From contig NC_052399.1 of NCBI RefSeq assembly GCF_009389715.1, positions 18,727,646-18,791,645 on the forward strand: a stretch of 64,000 bases of DNA, read 5' to 3'. Every line of letters starts with the position of its first letter. Position 1 is the first letter of the stretch. This stretch comes from Phoenix dactylifera (lineage: Eukaryota; Streptophyta; Magnoliopsida; Arecales; Arecaceae). Of the stretch, positions 12,881-24,500 are shown one piece after another. The notes beneath the pieces are model-generated. The model had not been told where the DNA came from. It did not search any database and worked only from the letters and a program-made list of their open reading frames with translations. Made by a program: the position numbers and the translations under genes.

Positions 12881-12943
12881 TAGGGTTTAGGGTTTAGGGT
12901 TTAGGGTTTTTGGGTTTTGGATTTTTGGGTTTTGGGTTGGTAA
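12881..12943 (+). repeat. Interstitial telomere-like TTTAGGG tract
   Basis: About four plant telomere units (TTTAGGG) are followed by degenerate gggtttt-type variants. The tract ends about 20 bases before the right 126-bp repeat. It is too short to be a former chromosome end by itself. Confidence 0.85.
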
Positions 12944-12960
12944 TAAGTTTCAAAAGGAAG

Positions 12961-13086
12961 GGTACTTGAAATTGTTTTCCTACAATCCCTTGCATTAAGC
13001 TAATTAATCAAATGAAATAAGAATTCATTTTTTCTATGTCAAGATGATGTGTGCTTAGGCCAACGTGGTCACCGTTAAAGTTATGA
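12961..13086. repeat. 126-bp direct repeat, right copy
   Basis: This is the partner of 10177-10302. The differences are four transitions; at one of them a CpG in this copy corresponds to CpA in the other. It marks the right edge of the composite insert. Confidence 0.9.
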
Positions 13087-14578
13087 ACGGATATGGACAT
13101 CTGGACCCTTTAAAATGGTACGTGTCCTTTTATTTGCGAAGTTATCCATAACTTGTTTCAGTATTACTTATTTGGTTTGCCTCTTAACCACTTATCTAGA
13201 TCCCATATGTTGCTGTTACAATCTGAGGTCGGTCTCCTGCTGAGGTATAATGAGGCCGGCCGAAATTAAGATGAAAGGCAGGTTCGCCAAGAGAATGCCG
13301 ATGGTTCTGCATCACGAATTCAGTAGGCAAGCACGACCTACAAAGAAATCTACTTGTTGGAAGGTTTCTGTCTAGAAACCCTCCAATGTTTAAATCAGGA
13401 GAAATGTAAAGCAACAATGGAAGAAAGAGAGAGAAGCAGAGTGGGAGGTGCTCGAGAGAAAGATAGAACTTGAGCGTGCTTATACGAGAATCCCATGATC
13501 ATCCCTATATATATAGAATGGAATGAGTATACATTACCTTATTCGTTTGGAAGCATAGTAATTGCATGGTAACAAATACCTGCGATGTTAATTGTGTATT
13601 TATGGTCAGGTTGAGTCGACCGCCATAAGTGTGCCCTTTTAATGATCCTTGACGTCACTCTACAGCTAATTCTACTAGAATAGAATATCAGTCTGTACTA
13701 AAGTCATTCACCTTAGAAAGAAAAAATCAGTACTCTGTTGCGGTATATCCCCTTTCCGACATCCCCTCGAGATTCTAGACCTCTTCCGCGCTCTCATCCT
13801 GCTGGGCCCTCACACATGGACCGATCTATAGGATCTTTAGATAATTTTTTATGCAGTTCAACAACCCAACCCAATATCCTGATCCCAAGAGGACATCCGT
13901 GGGTCACCAACTTCCAGCCCAGGTCTTGGACGGCGAGAATGCACTACAGTCCAAAACTCTACTTCTTGCTGACTGGTGTAACTAACCGTTGCCCACACGT
14001 TGCTACGCGGCGAAGGCCATACGACGTGTAACTATGAACGTGCCCCATCCCTCTCTGCGAGCCCAGGGCACATCTCTAAGCTAAACCCAAAACACAAAGC
14101 ACTGCAAACCCCTGCCCGGCCTCTGGTTCCTGTGCGAGGTCGCGTATTTGGTGGCTGTTTCGTCGCATGTATACCGACGTCACATGAAACGTGAACTCCC
14201 TCGCCAGAGACATGCGACAGCGAAACTGCAACGGGAGCTGGCTCGGAAAGGGCTGGCGTCCATCCGCTCCCCGCCCCGATCCACCGACACGCGTCCGAAC
14301 TCGTAACCGTCGCTCGCGCATCCCGCCACCCCCCATCACTCGCTCCGCTCCATGGCTTCGCTCATCGCTCCCCGTTCGCGCTATACAGTTCGCTACAGCT
14401 GTATGGGGCCCACTTTAGGACTCTTCCGAGGCTTCCACAGGGGTCCACCCCAGCCGTTGTTCTAAATTGGACACGTCAGCCTAAACGCCTCGGCAGTTGT
14501 CCCGAGCGAGACAACCCGGAACACCCTGACGCATACCATCCTTCCCCACTGTTAAATCCCGATCCTAGCATCCGTGAG
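13087..14578. other. Spacer and distal promoter of the PP2C gene
   Basis: No gene is recognised. GC content rises from about 13740 towards the PP2C start. The open frames here lack recognisable motifs. Confidence 0.45.
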
Positions 14579-14586
14579 GCCACGTA
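14579..14586 (-). promoter_or_regulatory. Consensus ABRE upstream of PP2C
   Basis: Read on the minus strand this is TACGTGGC, which fits the ABA-response consensus PyACGTGGC. It lies about 250 bases before the start codon. Clade A PP2C genes are known to be ABA-induced, so the site makes sense here, though a single ABRE usually needs a coupling element. Other ACGT cores lie at about 14474 and 14613. Confidence 0.45.
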
Positions 14587-14831
14587 TGTCGGTAGGGGAA
14601 ATCTCGACCGTCCACGTCCCGACCAGCCAGCGTCCCCGTTGTGATGCACCCGCTGTACCGTCTAAGCGTCGCCGGCGTCCGTCGATCGCATCGCGACATC
14701 CGACGGCTGCGATTCCTTTATCCCCTCTTCGCTCCAAGTGTTTGATGGCATGCTTAGCTGCCGGTTCCTACGCTTGACACCAAGCAGCGAGCGGAGACAA
14801 GGACGACGAGCTTAAAAGGAGACGACGAGGG

Positions 14832-17800
14832 ATGGCGGAAGGCACCGATACCCCTATCCTTGCCCCCAGGCCCAAGGAGGAGGAGTCGGACGGAGCTCCC
14901 ACCATTCAAGCCAAAATGGGCGGTTCCAGTCCTGGGAATTTCCAAGCTCCGCCTCCGAAGAGGCAGCAGGGCCCGCAGGAGAGCTCCGACGATGAAGCGC
15001 CGCCTAAGCGGGTCCGGAGCGTGGGCCAGAGCTCTGGATCCACTCCCGAGGCGCCTCCTTCCCCTAATCCCGCTCCGCCGGTGGCGGGATTCGATCCTCC
15101 TGTCGCTCTCGCTGCCGACGGAGCTGCAGCTCCCCAGGCGTCCGCCGCGGAGGCCGCCGCCGTCCCGGCCGTCGGCGTGGACGTGGAACCTCCGGGCCGG
15201 CTCCAGACCCTGCAGCCGTTCGGGGTCACTTCGCTGATCGGGAGACGGCGAACAATGGAGGACACCTACAAGGTGGCCCTCGGGTTCACTCACTCGCTGG
15301 TGGAAGGGGAGCCGGCGTATGACTTCTTCGGGGTGTATGATGGCCACGGTGGATCCGCGGCGGCGAAGTTCTGCCGTGATAACCTGCATTTGGTTCTGGC
15401 GGTCGAGGTGGAGAGGCTGCGGCGGTTGGCGGGGGAGGAGCTGGGGGAGCTGGAGCTGTGGCAGAGGGCCATGGCGGATTGCTTTGACAGGGTAGACCGG
15501 GAGATGCTGTTCATGGTGCCACAGGATATATTGGTTGGCTCGACGGCGGTCGTTGCAGTTGTGGGGACGAGGTCAATCATAATAGCCAACTGCGGCGACT
15601 CAAGGGCGGTGCTCTGCCGCAATGGAATCGCCGTTCCCGTCACCTCTGATCACAAGGTTTGCGTTTTTCATCTACGGATTAAAACTTTATTCTGTGGGCT
15701 TTTTTGCCATTACCTTACCATCATATGCTTTTTAAGTAACTCTTAATTAGATAGACTTGCTTCTCCTGTTGTGACGTGGATACGGTGTTTCAAGTTCTAA
15801 GAGAGAACAGCAGTAAGAGATCTATATATAGTATATACAGTTCTTTCTTTTTTTTTCTCTCTGACTGCTGAATATTTCCGGACTGCTCCTTGTATCTCGT
15901 ATCTTCTGTTTGCTTATATTATTTGTTAGATCTTCACTTGGTGCTGTTTGGCATAAGAATAGTTATGTTTTCAAGCTTGATGTTGTGCTTGTTTATCATT
16001 TTTCGTCTTCCTTGTGATGAATTTTTCTTATTGCTGAAATGCACTTGCATGCATAGTAGGAATTCATAACGTGAGCCCGTATGGGCTTCTTCTTGTATTG
16101 GCAAAAGGCACAAGATGACTTCTGCAGAGCGGTCCTAGTTACATTATGTTATGGGATTTGGATGAAAATGTGTAGAGCGATGTTATAGAGGCAAGGATTC
16201 TTTAGAGAACCTCCAAGCAGGCCAGTTTCAGACACTTTTTTTTTTTTGTTGCTGAAAAAAAGAGAAGGGGGGAGGAAGGGACAAACCCACCCCCGCGTAG
16301 CAGCCCCTAGGGCCTCCACCCTGCTAGGAGAATGTTCGATGCAGACAGAAATGACCATGTGGGTTTCAGACAGTTCAAATAAGCTAAAATAGTGACTGGA
16401 GAATATAGAATTAGGTGCAGAAAACATAACTTGCGTTTTAATATTTAAATTGCCAAAATTAAAGGAATTTAAAATCTGTTTCAGTTTTTGCTAGAAACCA
16501 TTGCATGAAATATATTGACCTATGAGCATCAAAAATGTCGCCATGCAGATATTTCTTATCCATTCACAATATCTAACTGTGTGAATCTTTGCTGCAGTTA
16601 GGTTCATCTGTCGAGCAATGAACATCGAGAACGTGGCCCTACTATATCTTCGATATATATTCTTTGTTTGTCGTGTTCAACCGTATCGCTTTTTATTTCC
16701 GTTAGGCTCAATTTTTGAGTAATGAATGTTGACAACATGGTCGTAGAGATATCTTAGATATATTTTCTGTATTTGTCGTATCCAGATGTATTAATCATTG
16801 TTGTCGTTACGTTCATTTGTTAAGCAATGAACAACAAAAACATGGCTTAAATAAATATCTTCTCTATTTGTCGTATTCGATAGTGTTACATTTTGCAATG
16901 AACGAGCTCATTTTCTGAGCAATGAAGGTCTAAAATGTGGCCCTAGATAAGTGTCTTCAATGTATCTTCCCTATTTGTCGAAACCACACGTGTTAATCTT
17001 TGTTATCGTTAGTTCATTTGCTACACAATGAAAGTCAAACACATGGCCCTAGAGATATATTTTCAATATACCTTCTCGATCCATCGTATTCAACCGTGTA
17101 ATCTTTTATTGCCATTAGGCTCATTTTTCGATCAATTAACATTGAAAACATGGCTCTAGAGACGTATCTTCAATATACCTATCAATTTGTCGTATTCAGT
17201 TAAGTTAGCCGTTGTTGTCTTTAGGATTATTTGTCATGCAATGAATGTCGAAAACATGGCCCTAGAGATGTATCTTCAATATATCTTCTCTTTGTCATAC
17301 TCAATTGTGTGTTACATTTTGTTTCTGGTAGGCTCATTTTCTGAGTAATGAATATTGAAAATGCAGCCTTAGAGATGCATCTTCAATATATCTTCTCTAT
17401 GTGACATATCCAACTGCATTATTTTTTTTTCCCTTTGCCCTTCAGTTCATTCTCCAAGCAATTCATTTTCTGAATTTAGCTTTCTATTTGTAATTATTTT
17501 TGCCTTTGGCTTAATTTGTCAAGCAATGAATGTCAAAAACATGGCCATAAAGATAAGAAATATATCTTTGATATTCTTCTCTATTTGTTGTATTCAACCA
17601 TCTTACTTTATGTTACCGTTAGGGCCTTTCGCCAACTGAACATCAAAATTTTATCTATGAGGTATATTTCCTCTATATGTCATATCTAACCATCTGAATA
17701 TTTTGTTGTTGTTAGGTTCATTTGCTGAGCAATGAACATTGATAAAGTAGCTAGCTAAGAAGACATATGTTTGACATATTTTCTATATTTCTTATGTCCA

Positions 17801-20800
17801 ATTCTATTAACTTTTGTTGTCATGAGATTCATTTGCCAGGCAATGGATGTCAACAAGGTGGTTATAGGTGTATATATATCTTCAATATATCTTCTTTATT
17901 TATTGGATGTAACTATGATAATTTTTGTTTCCATGAGTTGTTTTCTCCTAAAAGCCATTAGATTTACTTGCTGACCAATGAATGTCGACAATGTGGACAT
18001 AGAGATATTTCTTCTTTATTTGGCATATACAACTATGTCATTGCTTGTAGCCTTGGAATGACTTTTAATTCCTTCTGTCATTAGGCTCATTCACTGATAA
18101 TTTTCTTTCTTGTTGGTCCTTTTTTATTCGATTCATTAATTTCAACACAATCAGATAATGACTTGTTCTAAATCTAGAGCCCTGAATGGAATCTAATATG
18201 TCGTGTACCACACCAAGCATAGTATTATGTACATTCCACTTGACTTCTAATATGCATGCGATGCACATCAATTCCCAAGCTGTGTGATATACTGTGCATA
18301 TCGCATTCCTATACATGATAGTATATATAAATTTACCATGCTCTTACATATATCTTCAAATCAATTCGTATTAGTGAAGGGTCAAATCATGTTCACGAGC
18401 TGAATGTCTTGTCATGTGAAGAATCTTTAAGGCAAAAGTAACAACTACTATTTTGTGATGTTGTAAAAATTGAAGAAAAGAAATGTATGAAACATTCACT
18501 GTTATATAAATTACAATTATGAATTTGATTATTCTAGACAAATATGAGAGCCATTTATGATACATTTTCATGTTGCTAAGCCCTGCTAGCCTGAAACATA
18601 GAATGCTTACTGTCCATATCCAGGCAAACTGGCTATTAAATACTTTTCACAAATAACTGGTTTGCATGGGAACTCCACTTTTAAGCATTAGTTAAAAACT
18701 TAAAAAATAACCTTATACAACTTGCAGTTGAGAGGAGGTAGAAGATATATATGCTTGTATATAGACACATGCATACTTCTATGTACATGTTGCTTTCAAA
18801 ATTCTTATGAGTGCTTTGCAAATTTAATGTTGTAATATTGGAATCACATAGGTATTATCTATTCAACTTGGAGTTGAGGAGTTGCTAAAATTAGATGCAT
18901 GTGTACACAAACAAACACACATATACAAAGTTACTAATAATAGTTATTATACATGATGCACTCCACTAAGAAAATACCACTTGGTAGTGTATCGAGCATC
19001 ATCTTCTTAATACTATGATGATGGTTATGAACTACTAGGTCCCGACAATCCTGACGCACCTATTGCAGTCTAGTTCCACATATTGGTTGATAGGAGTAAT
19101 TAGGTCAGGTTATAAATATTGAACTCCAAGTGCGTGAATGATCTGTAAACATGGCACTAGGATTGCCAAGCATTACCGGAAGACCTCATAAGTTGACAGA
19201 AAAAGATATCAAGACTAATTGTTCGTACTCTATGATCCATGCTTTGTTGAAGTATGATGATTGCCAAGCAAGAAGAAATTCTTGAGCCCCATTTCGTGTG
19301 GTAAGCTTGCATTACATTTCAATTTTTTTCCTTGATTCTTTAGCCAAATTTACAATACAATCAGACTTGTGTTTCATTACTCTCATAAAAGATAAAAAAT
19401 CATATCCTTTGGCTAAATTTATGACATTCTCAGAGTTGTTCTTGTTTCATTAATATTCATAAAAATGAAAAATAATTTTTTCTTTCATTTGGCTAGAAGG
19501 TTACAATTGATATCTTGGTTTTGATGTATCTAATCTCAAGTTGTATGCTTCCTGGACAGCCTAACCGGCTGGATGAGATGCAAAGGCTTATTCGGGCTGG
19601 GGGAAAAGTCATTGACTGGAATGGTTACCGTGTAATGGGAGTACTAGCAACTTCGAGAGCCCTAGGTATGTAAAATTCATATATGGTAGAACTAATCTAT
19701 AGATACTAGTAGTTATTCTGATCTATACTAATCAGAAACATGGCAAAACAGATCTAAAATTGAATTTCACTATTCATATATTTCAACTTTAGTCATAGCT
19801 AAACCGAATCCCATGCACATGAGCTTAAATTTGTTTCACAACTTTCTTTGCTGTGGATATTTTCTTGTCCTCGACTTGGTTATTGATCCTAAGGGGTATA
19901 CCATTCATTTGTTTATGGTAATGCTCCTCACCTTGTTTCTTTTACTCTTTGTGGAGTGAAATAAGGTGGAAGCTTATTTGTTTGCTTGAAATTAAAGCAC
20001 TTGCTAAATGGAAAATATTAGCATATGTGGAGTGGTATTAGACATGAACGAAGATTTTCAAATAAGAAAAGACTAATAGAGCAGCTGGTTGTGAAGTTTG
20101 ATGACTTGCACCAGCTAGTTGTGAAGTTCTGGATCTTTTGTATCATTTACGTTACCTTTGTTAAGTTTCAATTCTTCACCCTTATTTGTCCTCTATCCTA
20201 ATGCCTGAATTTTGTTTGCCCATTCATCTTGCAAATTGCCTCCGGTTTAAAGATGGTTAATGTACAAATATGTTATGCTCTTGTATAGATATCATTAATT
20301 AAAAAGGGGTAAAAAAAACGGATGCTTTCTGTAATTATATTTAACTATTTCACAGTTGTATGAAAGTTTCCTCGAATGTTTCTTTTCATGATTGCAATGT
20401 TGTTATATTCTATGTATCTTATGCATAGTTTTCAGACTGTGTTGTCATTTTCAGTATTGGCGAGCTTTTATATTATCAGAAATGCAAATTTGGTAAGAGA
20501 CATGCTTTACTTTGTGGTTATTCTGCTTCCATTCAATTAGGTTCCGTTGTCTCGGGTGATAGAGCAAGCTCAGATGGTTTACAATCTGTCTCCCCAAAAC
20601 AGCAATGAGCTACGAAATCTAATGCACATTTCATTGCAAGTGCTTCAACTATATCATTCCCAAATAAAGCCTGCCATTTATGTCATCGAGTTCAGTATCT
20701 GAACCTGTGATGAAATTATCTCTGTCAGCAACTAATGAGGGGTTAACTAGTTGTCTCAATAGGTAGATCTCCACCTTCCATGCTTATCCAGATTGCTCAA

Positions 20801-21585
20801 CTATGATTTCCATCTAGATCCACTCAATAAATGATCTTGACTTCTTGACTAACTTCTTTTTGCTTGAGGACCTGTGAGCTTTATATATACTAGAGTCAGT
20901 ATAGACTAGGGTGAGTCTGACTAAAGTTAGTCCAAAGGTGAGCTACTTTTTTTTCTTCTTCTTCTTCTTTTATCTAGATGGTGGCAAGCTACTCCACATT
21001 TCATCGATAATGATATGAGACCAATGTTGAGCATACCGAGAGACTGTCCTGAACATGGACACATCAAACAGTTGTGATGCAGAGAGTTTTGTGTCTTGAC
21101 CGTAAAGGCTGTTAACAAGTTTGTGGTAGCCCATAATTTGGATGACCTTCAGAACCGTAAGGTTGTCAAGCATCTTTTCTGAGCATCTTAGTGTAATGAC
21201 TCTAATCGTAGCTAGAAAATTTTTGTGTTAGTCCTAAAATAGTCTTTTATATCTGTTGTCTTTCTCCTTAACAAGCAAGACTGATGCAGGGGACTACTGC
21301 CTCAAACCATTCGTCAGCGCTGAGCCTGAAGTTAGTGTTATCAATCGAACTGAGGAAGATGAGTTCCTGATACTGGCAAGTGATGGCCTTTGGGATGTTG
21401 CGTCCAATGAATTTGCTTGCCGGGTTGTGAGACAATGCCTCAAAGGGCAGCTGCCCACGACATCCCAAAATGTAGTGCTCCAGCCTGCTGCTTCACAAGC
21501 AGCTTCCTTGTTGGCAGAGCTTGCAATAGCTCGAGAAAGCTTTGACAATGTCAGTGTGGTGGTAGTTCAACTTAAGAAAATGTAG
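14832..21585 (+). CDS. Protein phosphatase 2C, probable ABA-signalling clade
   Basis: This is a Mg/Mn-dependent Ser/Thr phosphatase. Three exons are read: 14832-15656, 19560-19665 and 21290-21585, giving 408 residues. Residues 1-130 are a Pro/Ala-rich, low-complexity N-terminus encoded by very GC-rich sequence. The PP2C domain follows with its metal ligands: RRRTMED (E143, D144), VYDGHGG (D170), ASDGLWD (D342) and DNVSVV (D396, N397). W295, in [10 protein letters not shown], sits where the ABA receptor contacts the tryptophan lock of HAB1/ABI1-type phosphatases, which supports clade A membership. In that clade the enzyme inhibits SnRK2 kinases until bound by PYR/PYL receptors and ABA. Introns are 3.9 and 1.6 kb, and the first carries a tandem array. 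A consensus ABRE lies upstream. The gene looks intact. The exact paralogue, and hence a symbol, is not assigned. Confidence 0.92.
16600..18060 (+). repeat. Degenerate ~105-bp tandem array in PP2C intron 1
   Basis: The phrase caatgaa(t/c)gt(c/t)ga(a/c)aacatgg and its variants recur about fourteen times, at 16617, 16721, 16826, 16921, 17027, 17134, 17240, 17347, about 17460, 17525, 17635, 17731, 17842 and 17977. Most spacings are 95-111 bases. Between them are the shared phrases agagat(a/g)tatcttcaatatatcttc and tttgtcgtattcaac. Copies differ considerably, so the array is old. Confidence 0.85.
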
Positions 21586-24500
21586 GATGGCAGTCGCCTG
21601 TTAAGTCTTTGACATTGGCAGTCCCATCTCTATGGTTATCTTTGTTCTATCTCTATTTTCATGTTATAAGTACTGCTGTAAGGGATCATAAGACTTGGGT
21701 TAGTATGTTTTATTTTGTTTCATGGAGGACCCAGTTAGATTGCTCATAGCCATACAAGCTCCTGGGTCAGGATGTGGAAAGTTTAGTTTCTCTAAAAGGT
21801 TGTGTTAAAATACCTCTGCTTATATGGTGTTTCTTGTATATTTGCGTGTGCATGCATGTATTGCTATATGAGTGCTTCAACTCTGATCTTTCCTAACCTG
21901 ATTTAGCAGTAAGTTTAGTAGTAATGCACAGTCAGGAAGGACCTTCTCAGTTGACAACATTGTACATAGAGTATGACTGAGGTAGTTAAGGTTAATTGCA
22001 GAAAACATATGCATCAACAACAAATAATCTAAACTTTAGACAAAGCAAATAAGTTCTGATATCACCGTCCCAAGCTCACCACTAATCTGCAAACATGAAT
22101 GTGTACTAGACTAGCGCACATCTCAGTATTTGGAGCAGTTATGAAGACTGGAACTAGCTACTACCATATGGAGCAAGATCTTGGAGCATGCAAAAAGATG
22201 GCTAACACTGATCTTTAGAAGAAAGATGTGCGTCAAGACCACCCTTGACTATGTGCCCAAAAAGAAGAAGAAGAAGAAGAAGAGACCAGTACCCTTGACT
22301 TGATGCACCACAAACTTTTCAGGATGGAACAGAATAGCACCTTACCGTGTTATTATTGATGGTGATAATTTTAGCTGGCGACTCTTCAGAAGAAAGCCCA
22401 GGGATGTGATGGTGGAAACTGTTGAACTCTTTGCTTGATGGATGTTCACACAAATTTATGGCCATAGGGGACGGGCGGTAGTTTAGCCGCGGTATCTGTC
22501 TTTAGGTTTGTTCATAATGGTAGCACGGGGTGCAGCATTCCTAGCAGAATATTTTGAATACTTGTGCATGGCTTTGTCCCAGAGAGGGGCTCTCTCATCA
22601 TGAAGCAGTATCTTGGCTAGCTTTGGTTGTATAGATCAGGGCTAGCTTGTATCTTTTTCATCTTCTTTACTGCCATTACCATTAATGAAGCCTCTCTAGT
22701 CTCCAATTTAAGAGAGGCGGGGGGAGAGAGAGAGAGAGGAGAGATTGAAACTGCGCAGTTTTTGTTTAGATTAGATCTTGCTTGAACATTACGCATGCTC
22801 AACAGGATTGCTGATTCTAAGATTCTTTCAGCTTGTAGTAGTTTGGCTGGGAACGGCTGGAGGTAAAACGTAACAGTTCTATAGTGAAAATATTCTGTCT
22901 TCTTTAGCATAAACCATCTGAGGGACTCCTCTCTTTCAAGAGAATTTATGGCATGCCAAATCCTGATAAAGTTCCTCGCTTTGTATCAAATTAAGCCATA
23001 GTGTACATTACTAGGGATTGGGGCATGCATGGCACTCACGCTACGGTACCAGCCATTCAGAAGAGAAGAGGAAACCACATTTCTACATATGAAATCGTCA
23101 TAATTCCCCTGGAAAGTTTTGCTGCCCATAAATCTCTAACAAATCAATGTACATTGGCGAACATAAGCACATTTACCTACTTTTTCCAACTTGATGCTCT
23201 TCCCTTTCTCCTCCCTCTCTTTCCCATATCCTTTTGTTTGCATCATTTTATTTCTTTTGTGACGTTTTTATGTAATAAAATTTGGATGATCTCTCCCTTT
23301 CTTTTCTAAAACAAATATTTCTGCATGCATGCCCTTGGGTGCGCACGCGAATACGCAATTGAGACCATAAGATCTATTCCACAACTAGACTAGCAATCAA
23401 AGCTTGTAGCAGATTCAATAACCACCATCTTGGGTTTACCGTTCGTTTGATAGGTTTTAATATCATTCACTCCAGAACTTATAAAGGAGAAGCAATTTCC
23501 CATATGCATTATCTGTGTGAGATTATATGGCATGCTACAATGAAGCAGTAGGGACTAAGCGCCTTGATTAGGGAGTGGTTATGAGAAAGTGGGGAAAAAA
23601 ATGAGGAGAAGAAAAGAAGACTGCAACAAAGCAAGCCTCGAAAGCCCTTGTTTGTCGGGCGGGGCACGCTAAGAGGTGGAGCAATTAAAACACGTAAAAT
23701 CTATTGTTGGGAATAAAAAATTTGTCTCTGAATTCGACAACAGTTATGGTTATTTTTTTTTCCACCAATCTTAGATCTCGGAGGTCTTTGGCATTATGCT
23801 TGGAGAGGAACAAAAATCATCTAGGGTGGGCAACATGGAAAAAAAATATGGGGCTGGACTCTTTATTTGAAACAATTCCTTTTGTGCCTGTCTTAAAAAA
23901 AAATCCAAAAGTCAAATAGAGATAAGAAAATTCCTACTAATGGAGTTCATCAGTTTCCTAACTTATAAGAAAACCAAAAAAAATTGCACGCATACAGAGA
24001 GATCATGCGCGAAGAAAAATAATCTACATCCTCTTTCTTCCTCATCAAACATTTCCTTCTATCCTCTTCTTCATCAAGCCATCTCTCTCATCCACGTGTC
24101 TTTCTTCTTTTTTCCAATCTCTTTCTTCCTTCCTTCTAGAAATTATATATCGATTTATCTAAAGGTATGCATTGAAACTTGGATGACTGTTTTGTTAGGT
24201 ATATATCATCCGACCGTGCAGTATGTACTGACGGATACTATATTATGGAAACTATGTACCGATTACCTAAAGGTATATATCAGGTTACCGCTGAGTATGT
24301 ATCAGAAAAGCTTGCATTATGTATTAGGAAGCCGATAAGTGTGTATTACTTGATCAAGTAGTGTGTACTGGTACACATCATATCCTGAAAACTATATATT
24401 GATTTATCTAAAAGTATGTATTGAGATATTGGATGACTATATTGCTCGGTGTATATCAACTAGAGATATATTATGTACTGGTAGACATCATATTCTAAAA

